A DNA stretch of 64,000 nt from Cryptosporangium aurantiacum. GTDB taxonomy: Bacteria; Actinomycetota; Actinomycetes; Mycobacteriales; Cryptosporangiaceae. Below are positions 16,333 through 24,127 of the stretch, piece by piece. The translations under genes were made by a program, and so were the position numbers. Positions within the stretch are counted from its first letter, which is position 1; the number at the start of each line of letters is the position of its first letter. The DNA lies in contig NZ_FRCS01000004.1 of the NCBI RefSeq assembly GCF_900143005.1, positions 124,001 through 188,000 on the forward strand. The letters run 5' to 3'. The notes under the pieces are model-generated. The model ran no database searches and was not told the DNA's origin. It worked only from the letters and a program-made list of their open reading frames with translations.

Positions 16333-17526
16333 TTAGTTGACGGTGATCGGAAGGGCTTCCCAGCCGCGGACCGTCGAGGTGGACGACAGCGACAGCGCGT
16401 CCCAGTCGACGTCCCACCGCGGGAACCGCTTCAGGAACTCCTCCATCGCGACCCGAGCCTCCAGCCGGGCCAGCGAGGCACCGAGGCAGAAGTGCGGGCC
16501 GAAGCCGAACGTCCGCAGGTGGCTCACCGAGCGGCGGACGTCGAAGCGGTCGGGGTCGGACCAGCGATCGGAGTCCCGGTTGGCCGACGCGATGATCAGC
16601 GAGATCGCGCTGCCCGCGGGCACGGTGACGCCGTGGAACTCGATGTCGGTGGTGACGTACCGGGCGATCGCGTGGCCGGTCGGCTCGAACCGCAGCGTCT
16701 CCTCGATCGCGTTGGGGATCAGCGACGGGTCGTCGACCAGTTCGGCGCGCTGCTCGGGATACTTGGCCAGCAGGGAGCCCAGCCATCCGAGGAGCCGCGC
16801 GGTGGTCTCGTTGCCCGCGCCGGCCAGGACCGAGACGTAGGTCAGGATCTCGTCGCGGGTCAGCGTGCGCCTGACGTCGTGGATGTCGACGAACTCCGCG
16901 CGCAGCATGTCGGTCATCAAGTCGTCCGACGGGTGATCGACGCGCCAGTCGATGTAGTCGCCAAATAGGTCCGGGTTGCCGATCCCGCGCTCTTCGACGT
17001 TCATCTGCTGGCCGGGTTCGGTGCGCAGGTTCGCGTCCGCGCGGTCGCGGACGGCTTCCTGGTCGGTCTCCGGGATGCCGAGCAGCATCCCGATGACGCG
17101 CATCGGGATCTCCTTGGCGTACTCGGCCATGAAGTCGAACTGATCGACGCCGTCGAGCCGGTCGAGGGAGCGAACGCAGTACGCCCGGATCTGCGGTTCG
17201 AGCATGAGCACGCGCTTCGGGGTGAACACGCGGGAGAGCAGCTTGCGCTGAATGTCGTGCGCCGGCGGGTCTTCCATGATCAGCGTGCCCGGCGGGATCT
17301 CGATATCGGCCTTGATGATCTCCAGGATCGGGCCGCGCGCGGACGAGAACGTCTTCCAGTCCTGGAGCGCCGCGTCGATGTCGCCGTAGCGGCTCAGCGC
17401 GTAAAAATCGTGTTTGTCGTTGTAGTAGAGCGGAGCTTCGGTGCGCAGCCGCTGGTAGACCGGGTAAGGATCGTTGGCGATGTCGCGGTCGTACGGGTCC
17501 CAGTAGACCGGCTCTTGTGGACTCAC
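16333..17526 (-). CDS. Cytochrome P450
   Basis: This 397-residue soluble bacterial P450 has the I-helix oxygen-activation motif AGAGNETT (235-242), the K-helix ExxR (Glu276-Arg279) and the haem-ligand loop FGFGPHFCLGAS with Cys347. The N-terminal YWDPYDRDIANDPYPVYQRLR and the HDIQRKLLSRVFTP segment are typical of actinobacterial CYP families acting on steroids or terpenes. It needs a separate ferredoxin and reductase, neither of which is adjacent. It is divergent from a TetR gene across two palindromes and is followed by the mycofactocin-type SDR. The substrate is unknown. Confidence 0.93.
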   Translation of the reverse strand: MSPQEPVYWDPYDRDIANDPYPVYQRLRTEAPLYYNDKHDFYALSRYGDIDAALQDWKTFSSARGPILEIIKADIEIPPGTLIMEDPPAHDIQRKLLSRVFTPKRVLMLEPQIRAYCVRSLDRLDGVDQFDFMAEYAKEIPMRVIGMLLGIPETDQEAVRDRADANLRTEPGQQMNVEERGIGNPDLFGDYIDWRVDHPSDDLMTDMLRAEFVDIHDVRRTLTRDEILTYVSVLAGAGNETTARLLGWLGSLLAKYPEQRAELVDDPSLIPNAIEETLRFEPTGHAIARYVTTDIEFHGVTVPAGSAISLIIASANRDSDRWSDPDRFDVRRSVSHLRTFGFGPHFCLGASLARLEARVAMEEFLKRFPRWDVDWDALSLSSTSTVRGWEALPITVN

Positions 17527-17569
17527 GGTCGACTCCCTCGGTCGCGGGCGTGCGTGCGAGGGGCCTAGA

Positions 17570-17607
17570 GTAAACTTTGTTTACCGGTCTTGTAAATGTG
17601 CAATTAC
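17570..17607. promoter_or_regulatory. Double palindromic operator between P450 and TetR genes
   Basis: Two related inverted repeats sit side by side. GTAAAC-TTT-GTTTAC (17570-17584) is perfect, and GTAA-N8-TTAC (17592-17607) is a weaker copy with centres about 22 bp apart. The position between divergent genes fits a TetR operator bound by two dimers and controlling both directions. Confidence 0.7.
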
Positions 17608-17657
17608 TTTGTTCGCGGTTCCGCCCTTACGATGCGATCGTGCCCGGAGCTACCTCG

Positions 17658-18188
17658 ATGACCACCGCTGAGGCAATCTATGAGGCAGGCCGTCGGCTGT
17701 TCCTCCGCGACGGCTACGCGACGACCACGGTGCGCGCGATCGCCGCCGAGGCCGGCATCAACCCGGCGCTGGTCATCCGTCACTACGGGTCGAAAGAAGC
17801 GCTGTTCCTGGCGACGATGACCCCGACCAACGGGTTCACGCCGATCCTCGAAGGCCCACTGGAGTCGCTGGGCGAAGCGCTCGTCGAGTTCGTCATCAAC
17901 ACCGCGGGCACCCCCGGCAGCGACACGTTCCAGGCACTCATCATGGCCGCCGACCGCCCGGACGTTCGCGAGCGCATCCTCAGCGCCTCGCGAGAGTTCT
18001 TCGAGCAAGGGCTGGCCGAGCGCCTGTCCGGCGACGATCGGGAGCTGCGCGCACGCCTGGTGTCAGCTCAGGTCTCCGGCCTGATGCTGTCGTACTGGGT
18101 GCTTAAGGATCCGGTCCTCACCCGGAGCGACCGCCGCCGCATGGTCGCGCTGGCAGGGCGAGCGCTGCAACGCCTGATCACGCCCTGA
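17658..18188 (+). CDS. TetR-family regulator of the P450/SDR pair
   Basis: This 176-residue protein begins with a TetR helix-turn-helix (MTTAEAIYEAGRRLFLRDGY, then TTVRAIAAEAGINPALVIRHYGSKEALF). The ATG at 17658 is chosen because GGAG lies eight bases upstream. A GTG at 17640 is an in-frame alternative adding six residues. The C-terminal ligand domain is short. It is divergent from the P450 gene, with two palindromes between them, so it most likely represses the P450-SDR transcript and itself until the P450 substrate or a related lipid appears. Its stop is followed by a convergent nuclease-like gene. Confidence 0.9.
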   Translation: MTTAEAIYEAGRRLFLRDGYATTTVRAIAAEAGINPALVIRHYGSKEALFLATMTPTNGFTPILEGPLESLGEALVEFVINTAGTPGSDTFQALIMAADRPDVRERILSASREFFEQGLAERLSGDDRELRARLVSAQVSGLMLSYWVLKDPVLTRSDRRRMVALAGRALQRLITP

Positions 18189-18287
18189 AGGCGCTTCAGC
18201 TCGACTACGCGTATCCCGGAGACCCACATCCGGCCGAGGAACTCGTGGTCCTCGCTTGGCCAGTCGGCCACCACCGAGCACCGAGAC

Positions 18288-19412
18288 TCAGGCCAGTCGC
18301 CACGCCTTCTCGTCATCGCCCGCCAGCAGCGTGACGCCGACGCCGGCGCAGATGTCGAACCATGCCGGGTCCCGGACACGCGACACCAGCAGCACAGCCT
18401 TCGCGGCCACCCCGCGCGCGGCAAGGCGCTGCCGGTAGTCGAGGACTTGCCCCAGGCCCAGACGCAACCGGTCAGCGTCCGCGCCGGCCAGGCAACTCTT
18501 GACCTCGGCGATCACCTGGCCCCCTGCTCGGTCGCGCCAGGCGAGATCTGCCGGCACGGCGACCAGCTCGCCGGCTGCGATGCCGGCCGCGGCGAGGTGG
18601 TCGCGCAGCTGACGACATAACGCGTCGTGCTCGCCGATTGCCGCCGCGCGGGCAGCAGCGCCCACCGGGATCAGCTCGGGGTAGACCCCGTCGGCCGGCT
18701 TGCCACGATACGGACGGTCAAAACCACGACGTCCTTGGCCGGCGGCCTCGTGAATAGCCCATGCCTCGGCGACCGCGGCCGGTTCGTAGTTCTTCCGGTG
18801 AGGGAAGCGGCCGTCGGCGACGAGTTGGGCGCAGAGGAGACGCGCGGCGGTCAACCCCGCCGGCTGCGCGTACAGCCAGCGGATCGCATCGAGAGTGCCC
18901 TGGTAGGCCACGGCGTCGTACTCGCCCAGCGTCTTGTACGGACGCATCGACTCGATGAGACCTCGCCGTTCCATCTCGTCGGCGCTCAAGGATCCCGAAG
19001 CCAACGCGGCGCGAACAGCACTACCGGACAGGGCGGCCCAGGCGTAGAGGTCCCCATCGCGGGTCGTCAGGTCGAGGACCTCCGGCAGCCCGACGGTCAG
19101 CCGAACACGAGGATCGGGACCGTCCGGTCGCCACACGCTGAGCATCCAGTTCCGTCCAGCGGTCCGCGCGGCCAGCGGCACGGCCGTCCGGATCACCGCA
19201 CCCGCGAAGGTCATCGCCTCGGCGTAGAGGCCGCCCTGTCCGGCCACGCGCAGGGCTATCGGCATCGCCTCCACGGCTGCGGGGAAGTCCTCCAGCGCAG
19301 CCGCCTCCGGATGTTCGGTCAGAATCCACTCGGCCAGCTCTTCGCGGGTGGTCAGCTGCCAGAACTGACCACCCTGCCGGCGAAGCAGCTCAAGTACGAC
19401 GTCGATGTCCAT
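18288..19412 (-). CDS. Uncharacterised protein with C-terminal PD-(D/E)XK nuclease-like domain
   Basis: I do not recognise the full 374-residue protein. Its C-terminal third looks like a restriction-endonuclease fold: helix glutamate at Glu261 (IGEHDALCRQL), then Asp289 (VPADLAWRD), the E-V-K core at 303-305 (VIAEVKSC) and a QxxxY motif at Gln322-Tyr326 (GLGQVLDYRQRL). The QxxxY helix is typical of Cas4/RecB-type nucleases. The first 250 residues have no motif I can name, although Trp/Leu-rich segments suggest an alpha/beta fold. It stands alone on the minus strand with no obvious methylase or helicase partner. A role in DNA repair or defence is possible but unproven. Confidence 0.6.
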   Translation of the reverse strand: MDIDVVLELLRRQGGQFWQLTTREELAEWILTEHPEAAALEDFPAAVEAMPIALRVAGQGGLYAEAMTFAGAVIRTAVPLAARTAGRNWMLSVWRPDGPDPRVRLTVGLPEVLDLTTRDGDLYAWAALSGSAVRAALASGSLSADEMERRGLIESMRPYKTLGEYDAVAYQGTLDAIRWLYAQPAGLTAARLLCAQLVADGRFPHRKNYEPAAVAEAWAIHEAAGQGRRGFDRPYRGKPADGVYPELIPVGAAARAAAIGEHDALCRQLRDHLAAAGIAAGELVAVPADLAWRDRAGGQVIAEVKSCLAGADADRLRLGLGQVLDYRQRLAARGVAAKAVLLVSRVRDPAWFDICAGVGVTLLAGDDEKAWRLA

Positions 19413-19490
19413 CGCGGTCCCCCTCGGCGCCGGAGTCTATATAGGACCTGCGCGCGAGGGCCTAGGTGGGCCTCCACGTGGACGACCTCG

Positions 19491-20285
19491 CTAGGGCCGC
19501 AGGGTCGTGTGGGCTTTCCCCGTCGACGTGTCGACCGGCCAGGAGACGTGCTGGTGCACCATGAGCCACTCCCCCGCGCTACGGCGGAACACCCGCGTGC
19601 CGCGGGACCAGGTCTCGGCTACCGTGCCGTCCGGCTGCGCGGCGGTCATCCGGTTGAGGCCCCACGACACGGCCAGGTCGTCGCGCACCAGGATCCGCAG
19701 GTCCGGTACGTCCCAGGTCACTGTCCCGGTCGAGGAGTCCAGGCCGGTCGCGCACACCGCGCGCACCGCGTCCACGCCCACGTACTCCAGCGGCGCCTCG
19801 TGCTCGTACGACACGACGTCGTCCGCGATGCCGGCCATCATCGTGTCCAGGTCCTTCGCCGCGGTGGCGCCGAACCAGGCCTTGTGTAGCGCCTCGACGC
19901 CCGCCGCGGAATCGGACACGGTGAACGAGTGGTGTTCGTGCGCCACCACCCACCGGCCGTCCTCCCGACGCAGCCCGAGCGTCAGCCGCAATCGGCGATC
20001 AGCGACATCCGCCGGTTGGCCGCACCGCAGCAGCGCCACCGCGAACGCCACGTCCTCCCCCGCGGTGACCTCCAGCGACACCAGCTCGAACACCGCTCCC
20101 GACCGCAGCCACTCGAAGAACGGCGGCCACGTCTGCCGGTACGCGTCGAGGCCACGTACACCGTTCTCCGGCGGCGGCACGTCGAACATCACGATGTCCT
20201 CGGCGTGGTCGGCGACGACGGCGTCCAGATCGCCGGCCCCGACGGCCAGCACCCAGCGTTCGATGAGTTCCTGTATTTCGTCCAT
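19491..20285 (-). CDS. Double SnoaL/NTF2-like protein
   Basis: This 264-residue protein is two NTF2-like (SnoaL/YybH) domains in one chain. The first (about 1-130) begins IQELIERWVLAVGAGDLDAVVADHAEDIVMFDVP and the second (about 135-260) begins VEALHKAWFGATAAKDLDTMMAGIADDVVSYEHE. Both end in a W(V/L)M/VxHxHxS strand (WVVAHEHHSF and WLMVHQHVSW). Such domains bind small hydrophobic ligands or act as isomerases or hydrolases. It lies 29 bp downstream of an ECF sigma factor that has its own SnoaL tail, so the two are likely co-transcribed. Ligand and reaction are unknown. Confidence 0.8.
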   Translation of the reverse strand: MDEIQELIERWVLAVGAGDLDAVVADHAEDIVMFDVPPPENGVRGLDAYRQTWPPFFEWLRSGAVFELVSLEVTAGEDVAFAVALLRCGQPADVADRRLRLTLGLRREDGRWVVAHEHHSFTVSDSAAGVEALHKAWFGATAAKDLDTMMAGIADDVVSYEHEAPLEYVGVDAVRAVCATGLDSSTGTVTWDVPDLRILVRDDLAVSWGLNRMTAAQPDGTVAETWSRGTRVFRRSAGEWLMVHQHVSWPVDTSTGKAHTTLRP

Positions 20286-20314
20286 ACCCCTACAACCCCT
20301 GGGACGAGCCGAAC

Positions 20315-21199
20315 TCATCGCTCCACGGGAAGGTTCTCCGGCAGGCCGAACGCGCTCAGGTCCGCGGTGAGGAACGACACCACCTCGGTGACACGACCGT
20401 CCCGGATCGACAGCACGTCCAGCCCACCCGGCCGGTAGGCGCCGGAGCGCAGCAGATACGTGCCGAACGCGATCTGCCCGTTCGCGGTCGTGGCCCGGAA
20501 CTTCCACCGGAATTTCAGCGGCCCGGCGAGCAGGAACCCGCGGATCGCGTCCGCTCCCGCGTACCACGCCGCTTCCGGCGGCATCGAGTAGCGCGCGTCG
20601 CCCGCCAGCAGTGCGAGGATCGTCTCCACGTCGCCGGCTTCCCACGCCGACGCGTACCGCCGCGCCAGCTCCCGCACGCCCGGATCGCCCGGGCCCGAGG
20701 ACGGCGTCACTGCCGGCAGCGCTGCCCGGGCTCGTTGCAGTGCGCTGTTCACCGCGGGCACGGTGGTATCAAGAAGCGCCGCGACCTCGCTCGCCGGGAA
20801 ACCCTGCGCTTCGCGCAACAACAGCACGGCCCGCTGGAGCGGCGGCAGGTGCTGCAGCGCGGCCACGAACGCCAGCTCCAGGCTCTCCCGCGCCAACACC
20901 GCTCCTTCCGGCGCGGGGTAGGGCTCGATCCAGTGCGGGTCCGACGCCACGCTGAGGTCGGCCGGTAGCTCGCGGCGGGCGCGGCGCTCCAGCAGGGTCA
21001 GGCACCGGTTAGTCGCGATGCGGAAAAGCCAGGGGCGGATTCCGGCGCCCTGGTCCTCGAAGCCGTCGAGTGCCCGCCACGCCCGGAGGAGCGTTTCCTG
21101 GACGGCGTCGTCCGCATCGTGCACGGAGCCGAGCAGCTGGTAGCAGTGGACATGCAGCTCGGTGCGGAGTGGCTCGACGAGCTGCTCGAACCCGGTCAC
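20315..21199 (-). CDS. ECF sigma factor with C-terminal SnoaL domain (SigG/SigX5-like)
   Basis: The protein, about 294 residues from the GTG at 21199, has sigma region 2 (VHCYQLLGSVHDADDAVQETLLRAWRAL, then GIRPWLFRIATNRCL) and region 4 (LPPLQRAVLLLREAQGFPASEVAALLDTT). A roughly 120-residue NTF2/SnoaL domain follows (ELARRYASAWEAGDVETILALLAGDARYSMPP). In this group of ECF factors the tail replaces an anti-sigma factor and modulates activity. The frame stays open upstream to 21391, but the extra residues are not family-like, so GTG is preferred. The downstream SnoaL gene is probably in its operon. Confidence 0.85.
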   Translation of the reverse strand: MTGFEQLVEPLRTELHVHCYQLLGSVHDADDAVQETLLRAWRALDGFEDQGAGIRPWLFRIATNRCLTLLERRARRELPADLSVASDPHWIEPYPAPEGAVLARESLELAFVAALQHLPPLQRAVLLLREAQGFPASEVAALLDTTVPAVNSALQRARAALPAVTPSSGPGDPGVRELARRYASAWEAGDVETILALLAGDARYSMPPEAAWYAGADAIRGFLLAGPLKFRWKFRATTANGQIAFGTYLLRSGAYRPGGLDVLSIRDGRVTEVVSFLTADLSAFGLPENLPVER

Positions 21200-21404
21200 C
21201 GGGCGCCGATCCGTGCCTTGAGTTCCCGGCCCCGACTGTGCGCGGCGGTCCAGCGGCGGATGAGCGGAGGACGGTGAGGCACCTCGAGACCCTAAGCACA
21301 CCGCCCCGTGCGGCTGCAAGGATCGATTCAAGATCGGCTCGACCCACCATCGCAGGGTGGGCACGAATCGCATCTCGATCGTGCGAGTCACGCAGGTGCC
21401 ACGA

Positions 21405-21560
21405 ACCAGCCGGTTCTACGGCGGCGGTGATGGAGTGGTCATGCACCGGAACGAGAGCGCCGTCCACGACCAGCGCGGTGTCCGGCGAATGCCAGCAGCG
21501 CACCGGGGCAAGCTCCAAGAACGGCGCCAGCTGGTCGATAATGCGGGCACCGCGGCCTGC
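21405..21560 (-). pseudogene. Transposase fragment
   Basis: On the minus strand this stretch reads DQLAPFLELAPVRC and then TALVVDGALVPVHDHSITA. That resembles the first catalytic-Asp strand (VVDGTLVPxRDH) of IS5/IS4-type transposases. Nothing before or after continues the family, so it is a scrap. The rest of 21200-21606 holds no supportable gene. Confidence 0.35.
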
Positions 21561-21606
21561 TTGACCCCGACCAGCAGCACCACCAGCAACGGTTACGAGG
21601 CAGCAC

Positions 21607-22150
21607 TCAGGGCGCGGCCTTGCGAGCGTCGGCAGCCGTGAGCTTGGCGCGAAGTGTCTCCCGCTCTCCGGGTTGCCACGGCCCGGAGGCAGCCAGCGGG
21701 ATCTCGGTCATGAACCGCCGCTCGGTTTCCGGAATCGTGGCGACGAGGAGATCGGGATCGTTGGCCGCGGTCGCGTAGAGATTCGGGCCGTCGGCGTAGA
21801 ACAGGTCGGCAGCGACGAGCCGCCCGTCAAAGGTGCGCATGACGTTGGCTGGGTTGTGGTCCAACGGTCCGCACCAAGGCAGCTCTCGCTGGGCCCGACC
21901 TCGAGTACCGGGTGACGGCGATCGGTCGCAGCGGCGGCTCGGCGACCGGACCCTGCTAGCAGCACCGAGACGGACAATCCGGCGCGGAAGTTGGGTTGCG
22001 GGAGAAGAGCGAGACCGAGCGGTGGGCAGCCGGTGTCACGACCCAGATGAAGGCTCTGCTGGACCACGCGCAGACACGCGGCCGAATCCACTGCCAGCCT
22101 CTGGGCTCGGGAGAACTGACGGCTATCGGACAGCCGGGCCTGAACCATCC
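21607..22150 (-). pseudogene. Broken gene of unknown function (frameshifted remnant)
   Basis: The minus strand encodes a coherent C-terminal 85 residues (LDHNPANVMRTFDGRLVAAD, then LFYADGPNLYA and IPETERRFMTEIPLA) from about 21864 down to 21607. No good start exists; the frame only offers a TTG. Upstream, a different frame (beginning about 22148) reads SRAQRLAVDSAACLRVVQQS and LGLALLPQPNFRAGLS, suggesting a frameshift near 21860-21900. The D-H-N-P-A-N-V-M block is reminiscent of the catalytic loop of a phosphotransferase/kinase-like fold, but I cannot identify the family. Confidence 0.4.
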
Positions 22151-22183
22151 ACTGTGTGTAGAACTACCTAGTTGAGCTTTCAC

Positions 22184-22222
22184 CGAAAAGGTTGACTTCG
22201 ACCGTCCGAAGTCAACCTTTCG
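22184..22222 (+). promoter_or_regulatory. Long hairpin / inverted repeat in the leader of the secreted-protein gene
   Basis: Bases 22187-22200 and 22207-22220 form a perfect 14-bp inverted repeat around a six-base loop (ACCGTC), and the stem can be extended with one bulge. It ends 15 bp before the ATG at 22236 and directly abuts the ribosome site GAGGGAG. It could be a dimeric-repressor operator or an RNA structure affecting translation. Confidence 0.7.
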
Positions 22223-22235
22223 AAGAGGGAGCTCC

Positions 22236-23090
22236 ATGAAGGTCATACCAATGTTCGCACTACTCGCGTTCGCCGTCGTGGCGTCGCTGGTCGTGCTGCC
22301 CGCATCGCCGGCCTCGGCGGCGATCCCGGGTCTGCACGATGTCGAGGTCCAGGCGGCGTTCGGCGCGCCGGGCAGGCAGATCTCCGGCAGCGCCCAGTGC
22401 CCGGCGGGCGAGTCGCTGCTGTCGATCGGCGCGGGCAACGCCGACCTGACCGGATTCGGTCACTCGAGCCAAAGCCCCGGAGTGGCCCGCGCTGTGGGCG
22501 CTCCGATCCGCCCGTCACCGCTGAACTTCCTGTTCCTGCAAGCGACTTGTGCTCCGTTCGCGCAGGTCCCCGCCGGTACCGTGACGGTGGTGGCCGTCGC
22601 GCCCGCCTCCACCTCGACGCTGCGCACCGCCACCGCGCGATGCCGGCCCGGGGAGATCGCCTACGGCGGTGGGGGATACCTCGTGCCCGCCCAGTCCACG
22701 AATCCGTCGCTCGGCGGATCCCGGATGGTCGGCAGCATGGTCACCGCCGACGGCACCGGCTGGAGGGTCACCGTGCACACCCGCCAGCTGACCGACACGC
22801 TCCATGTCAGGGCGCTGTGCGCCCGGCTGCCGGGGGCGCTCCTCGCCCCGGCTGTCCAGGCGCCTCGAACCGTGCTCGTCACTACCGCGGGTGGATATCA
22901 CTCCTGCCCGTCGTCGATGCAGCCGCTGAGCGGGGGCGCCTACATCGACAACGGGTCCGGCGGCGACTCGGCGTCGGCGCGCCTGGAGTATTCCAACCGG
23001 GTGCCGCACCCGTCCCGGAACGGGTGGTTCGCCGCGGCGAACAACATGCAGGCGAACGACCGGCTGTTCGTCCGGGTGCTCTGCATCTGA
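22236..23090 (+). CDS. Secreted protein with three two-cysteine repeats
   Basis: This 284-residue protein has a clear Sec signal peptide (hydrophobic core 6-21, cleavage likely after ASA at 26-28). The mature part is three imperfect repeats, each bounded by two cysteines: 55-105, 136-195 and 224-283. Each repeat opens with C-(P)-x-G/S and a glycine-rich turn (CPAGESLLSIGAG, CRPGEIAYGGGGYL, CPSSMQPLSGGAYI). Each closes with a strand ending in Cys (LFLQATC, HVRALC, FVRVLC). Similar C-x-x-G...GG...W...LC units recur in actinobacterial exported proteins of unknown role. Six cysteines suggest three disulfides. It is intact inside a zone of broken genes and has its own leader hairpin and a downstream hairpin. 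Confidence 0.8.
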   Translation: MKVIPMFALLAFAVVASLVVLPASPASAAIPGLHDVEVQAAFGAPGRQISGSAQCPAGESLLSIGAGNADLTGFGHSSQSPGVARAVGAPIRPSPLNFLFLQATCAPFAQVPAGTVTVVAVAPASTSTLRTATARCRPGEIAYGGGGYLVPAQSTNPSLGGSRMVGSMVTADGTGWRVTVHTRQLTDTLHVRALCARLPGALLAPAVQAPRTVLVTTAGGYHSCPSSMQPLSGGAYIDNGSGGDSASARLEYSNRVPHPSRNGWFAAANNMQANDRLFVRVLCI

Positions 23091-23098
23091 GTTCCTGA

Positions 23099-23129
23099 CG
23101 CGGGCGGGGGTGTTTCGCCCCCGCCCGTG
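23099..23129 (+). terminator. Hairpin terminator after the secreted-protein gene
   Basis: A GC-only 10-bp stem (CGGGCGGGGG paired with CCCCCGCCCG around TGTTTCG), extendable to 12 pairs, begins nine bases after the stop. There is no T-run, as is common for actinobacterial terminators. Confidence 0.7.
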
Positions 23130-23292
23130 CGAACGTCGGCCGGGAGTGCTCCCCCGTCGCGTGCTCCGTCCGGCCACGCCGTCGATACGAGTCCGGCGTG
23201 CAGCACATGTGCTGGGGCCGTACGGATGGACACCGGTGGCCGCCATGCACCGACGGCGCGAGCAGAAGGAGTCTGGAGCGGACCCGGCTGTG

Positions 23293-23556
23293 TCACCAGA
23301 GGTCGAGCAGCGCCGGTACGTCGGCGAACGAGTCGACGACGTGATCGGGCGATCCCTCCGGCCGCTCGAGCGCGTCCGCTGTGAACTTGCCGGTCCGGAC
23401 CAACACCCCGGTGACGCCGACGGCCTGTGCCGCGAGGACGTGGAGTCGACGTCGTCTCCGACCATCAGCGCGTTCGCGGGCTCGACGTCGAGGTCGGCCA
23501 GCGCGGATTCGAAGCAGGCGCGGGCTTGCCGACGACCGTGGCCTCAAGGAAGCCTT
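23293..23556 (-). pseudogene. HAD-family hydrolase, C-terminal remnant with frameshifts
   Basis: Three minus-strand frames must be joined to read a HAD phosphatase C-terminus. VVGKP comes first, then ACFESALADLDVEPANALMV with GDDVDS, then VLAAQAVGVTGVLVRTGKF, and finally SPDHVVDSFADVPALLDLW at the stop (23293). GDDxxSD-type motif IV with V(L)xAQAxG is diagnostic for the HAD subgroup that includes LHPP-like phosphatases. At least two single-base shifts break the frame and the N-terminal two thirds are absent; the upstream edge abuts an integrase remnant on the other strand. Confidence 0.7.
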
Positions 23557-23766
23557 CGCCTGGTGTGGGTACGACTGGGTCACCAGCCACGTCTTCCGCA
23601 AGACCGTCGCCACAATCATGAAGGAGGCTGGGCTCACCAGCAGGGCGACGGCCGATCAGCTCGGGCACAACAGGTCAGCATGACCGAAGACAACTACTAC
23701 GGCCGCGACATCACGAACACCGGCGCCGCACCCGTCCTCGAAGCCCTCGACATCGCAGCCGCATGA
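23543..23766 (+). pseudogene. Tyrosine recombinase (phage/ICE integrase), C-terminal remnant
   Basis: The plus strand reads EAFAWCGYDWVTSHVFRKTV, then ATIMKEAGLTSRATADQLGH, and after a one-base shift near 23675 SMTEDNYYGRDITNTGAAPV up to a stop at 23766. This is the catalytic end of a tyrosine recombinase with the H-x-x-R pair (HVFR), the second His (LGH) and the nucleophilic Tyr (NYYGR). The N-terminal domains are missing. The fragment begins exactly where the opposite-strand HAD remnant begins, so the two were brought together by a deletion or recombination. Confidence 0.8.
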
Positions 23767-24127
23767 GTCTTCGTCGTTAAGGGGCGCATTGCCCATCCAG
23801 AGCAGCGCAACGGCTCTCGATCGTCTTCCAGGTGTCACGTTCCACGTCCAACGGTAAGAAGCGCCAACGCGGCTGTGACGGCTCAAACTCAGTGGACCAT
23901 ACTTGCCAAATGAGAATTGCGATTGCAGTTCACGGAGCTGACGTCGCCATCAGCGCGGTACAACGACGCTGGATCTCGCCCAGCATCGGTTAGTCGACCG
24001 CCGCGTTCCGACGCTGCTCCTCAACAGCGTTCTTTTCGCCGACATCATCACAGGGCCTTGCCCCCTGATCTTGGACACCTGAACCATGGGCCTCCGTGGT
24101 CCTGGTGGACAGGAGTCCTTGAGCACG
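23767..24127. other. Intergenic stretch between integrase and transposase remnants
   Basis: No supportable gene lies in these 361 bp. The sequence is lower in GC than the surroundings (for example around 23880-23930), as expected for imported DNA. The final part (about 24070-24127, starting near CTTGGACACCTGAACC) probably holds the left end of the IS3-type element, but I could not pair it with a right end. Confidence 0.5.

Noticed and set aside
17577-17657. Longer TetR start at a TTG inside the palindrome
   Set aside because: The TTG lies within the operator and the extra residues are not TetR-like; ATG 17658 has a good ribosome site.
23656-23886. Small minus-strand open frame over the integrase tail
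   Set aside because: It is antisense to recognisable integrase residues and has no family features.
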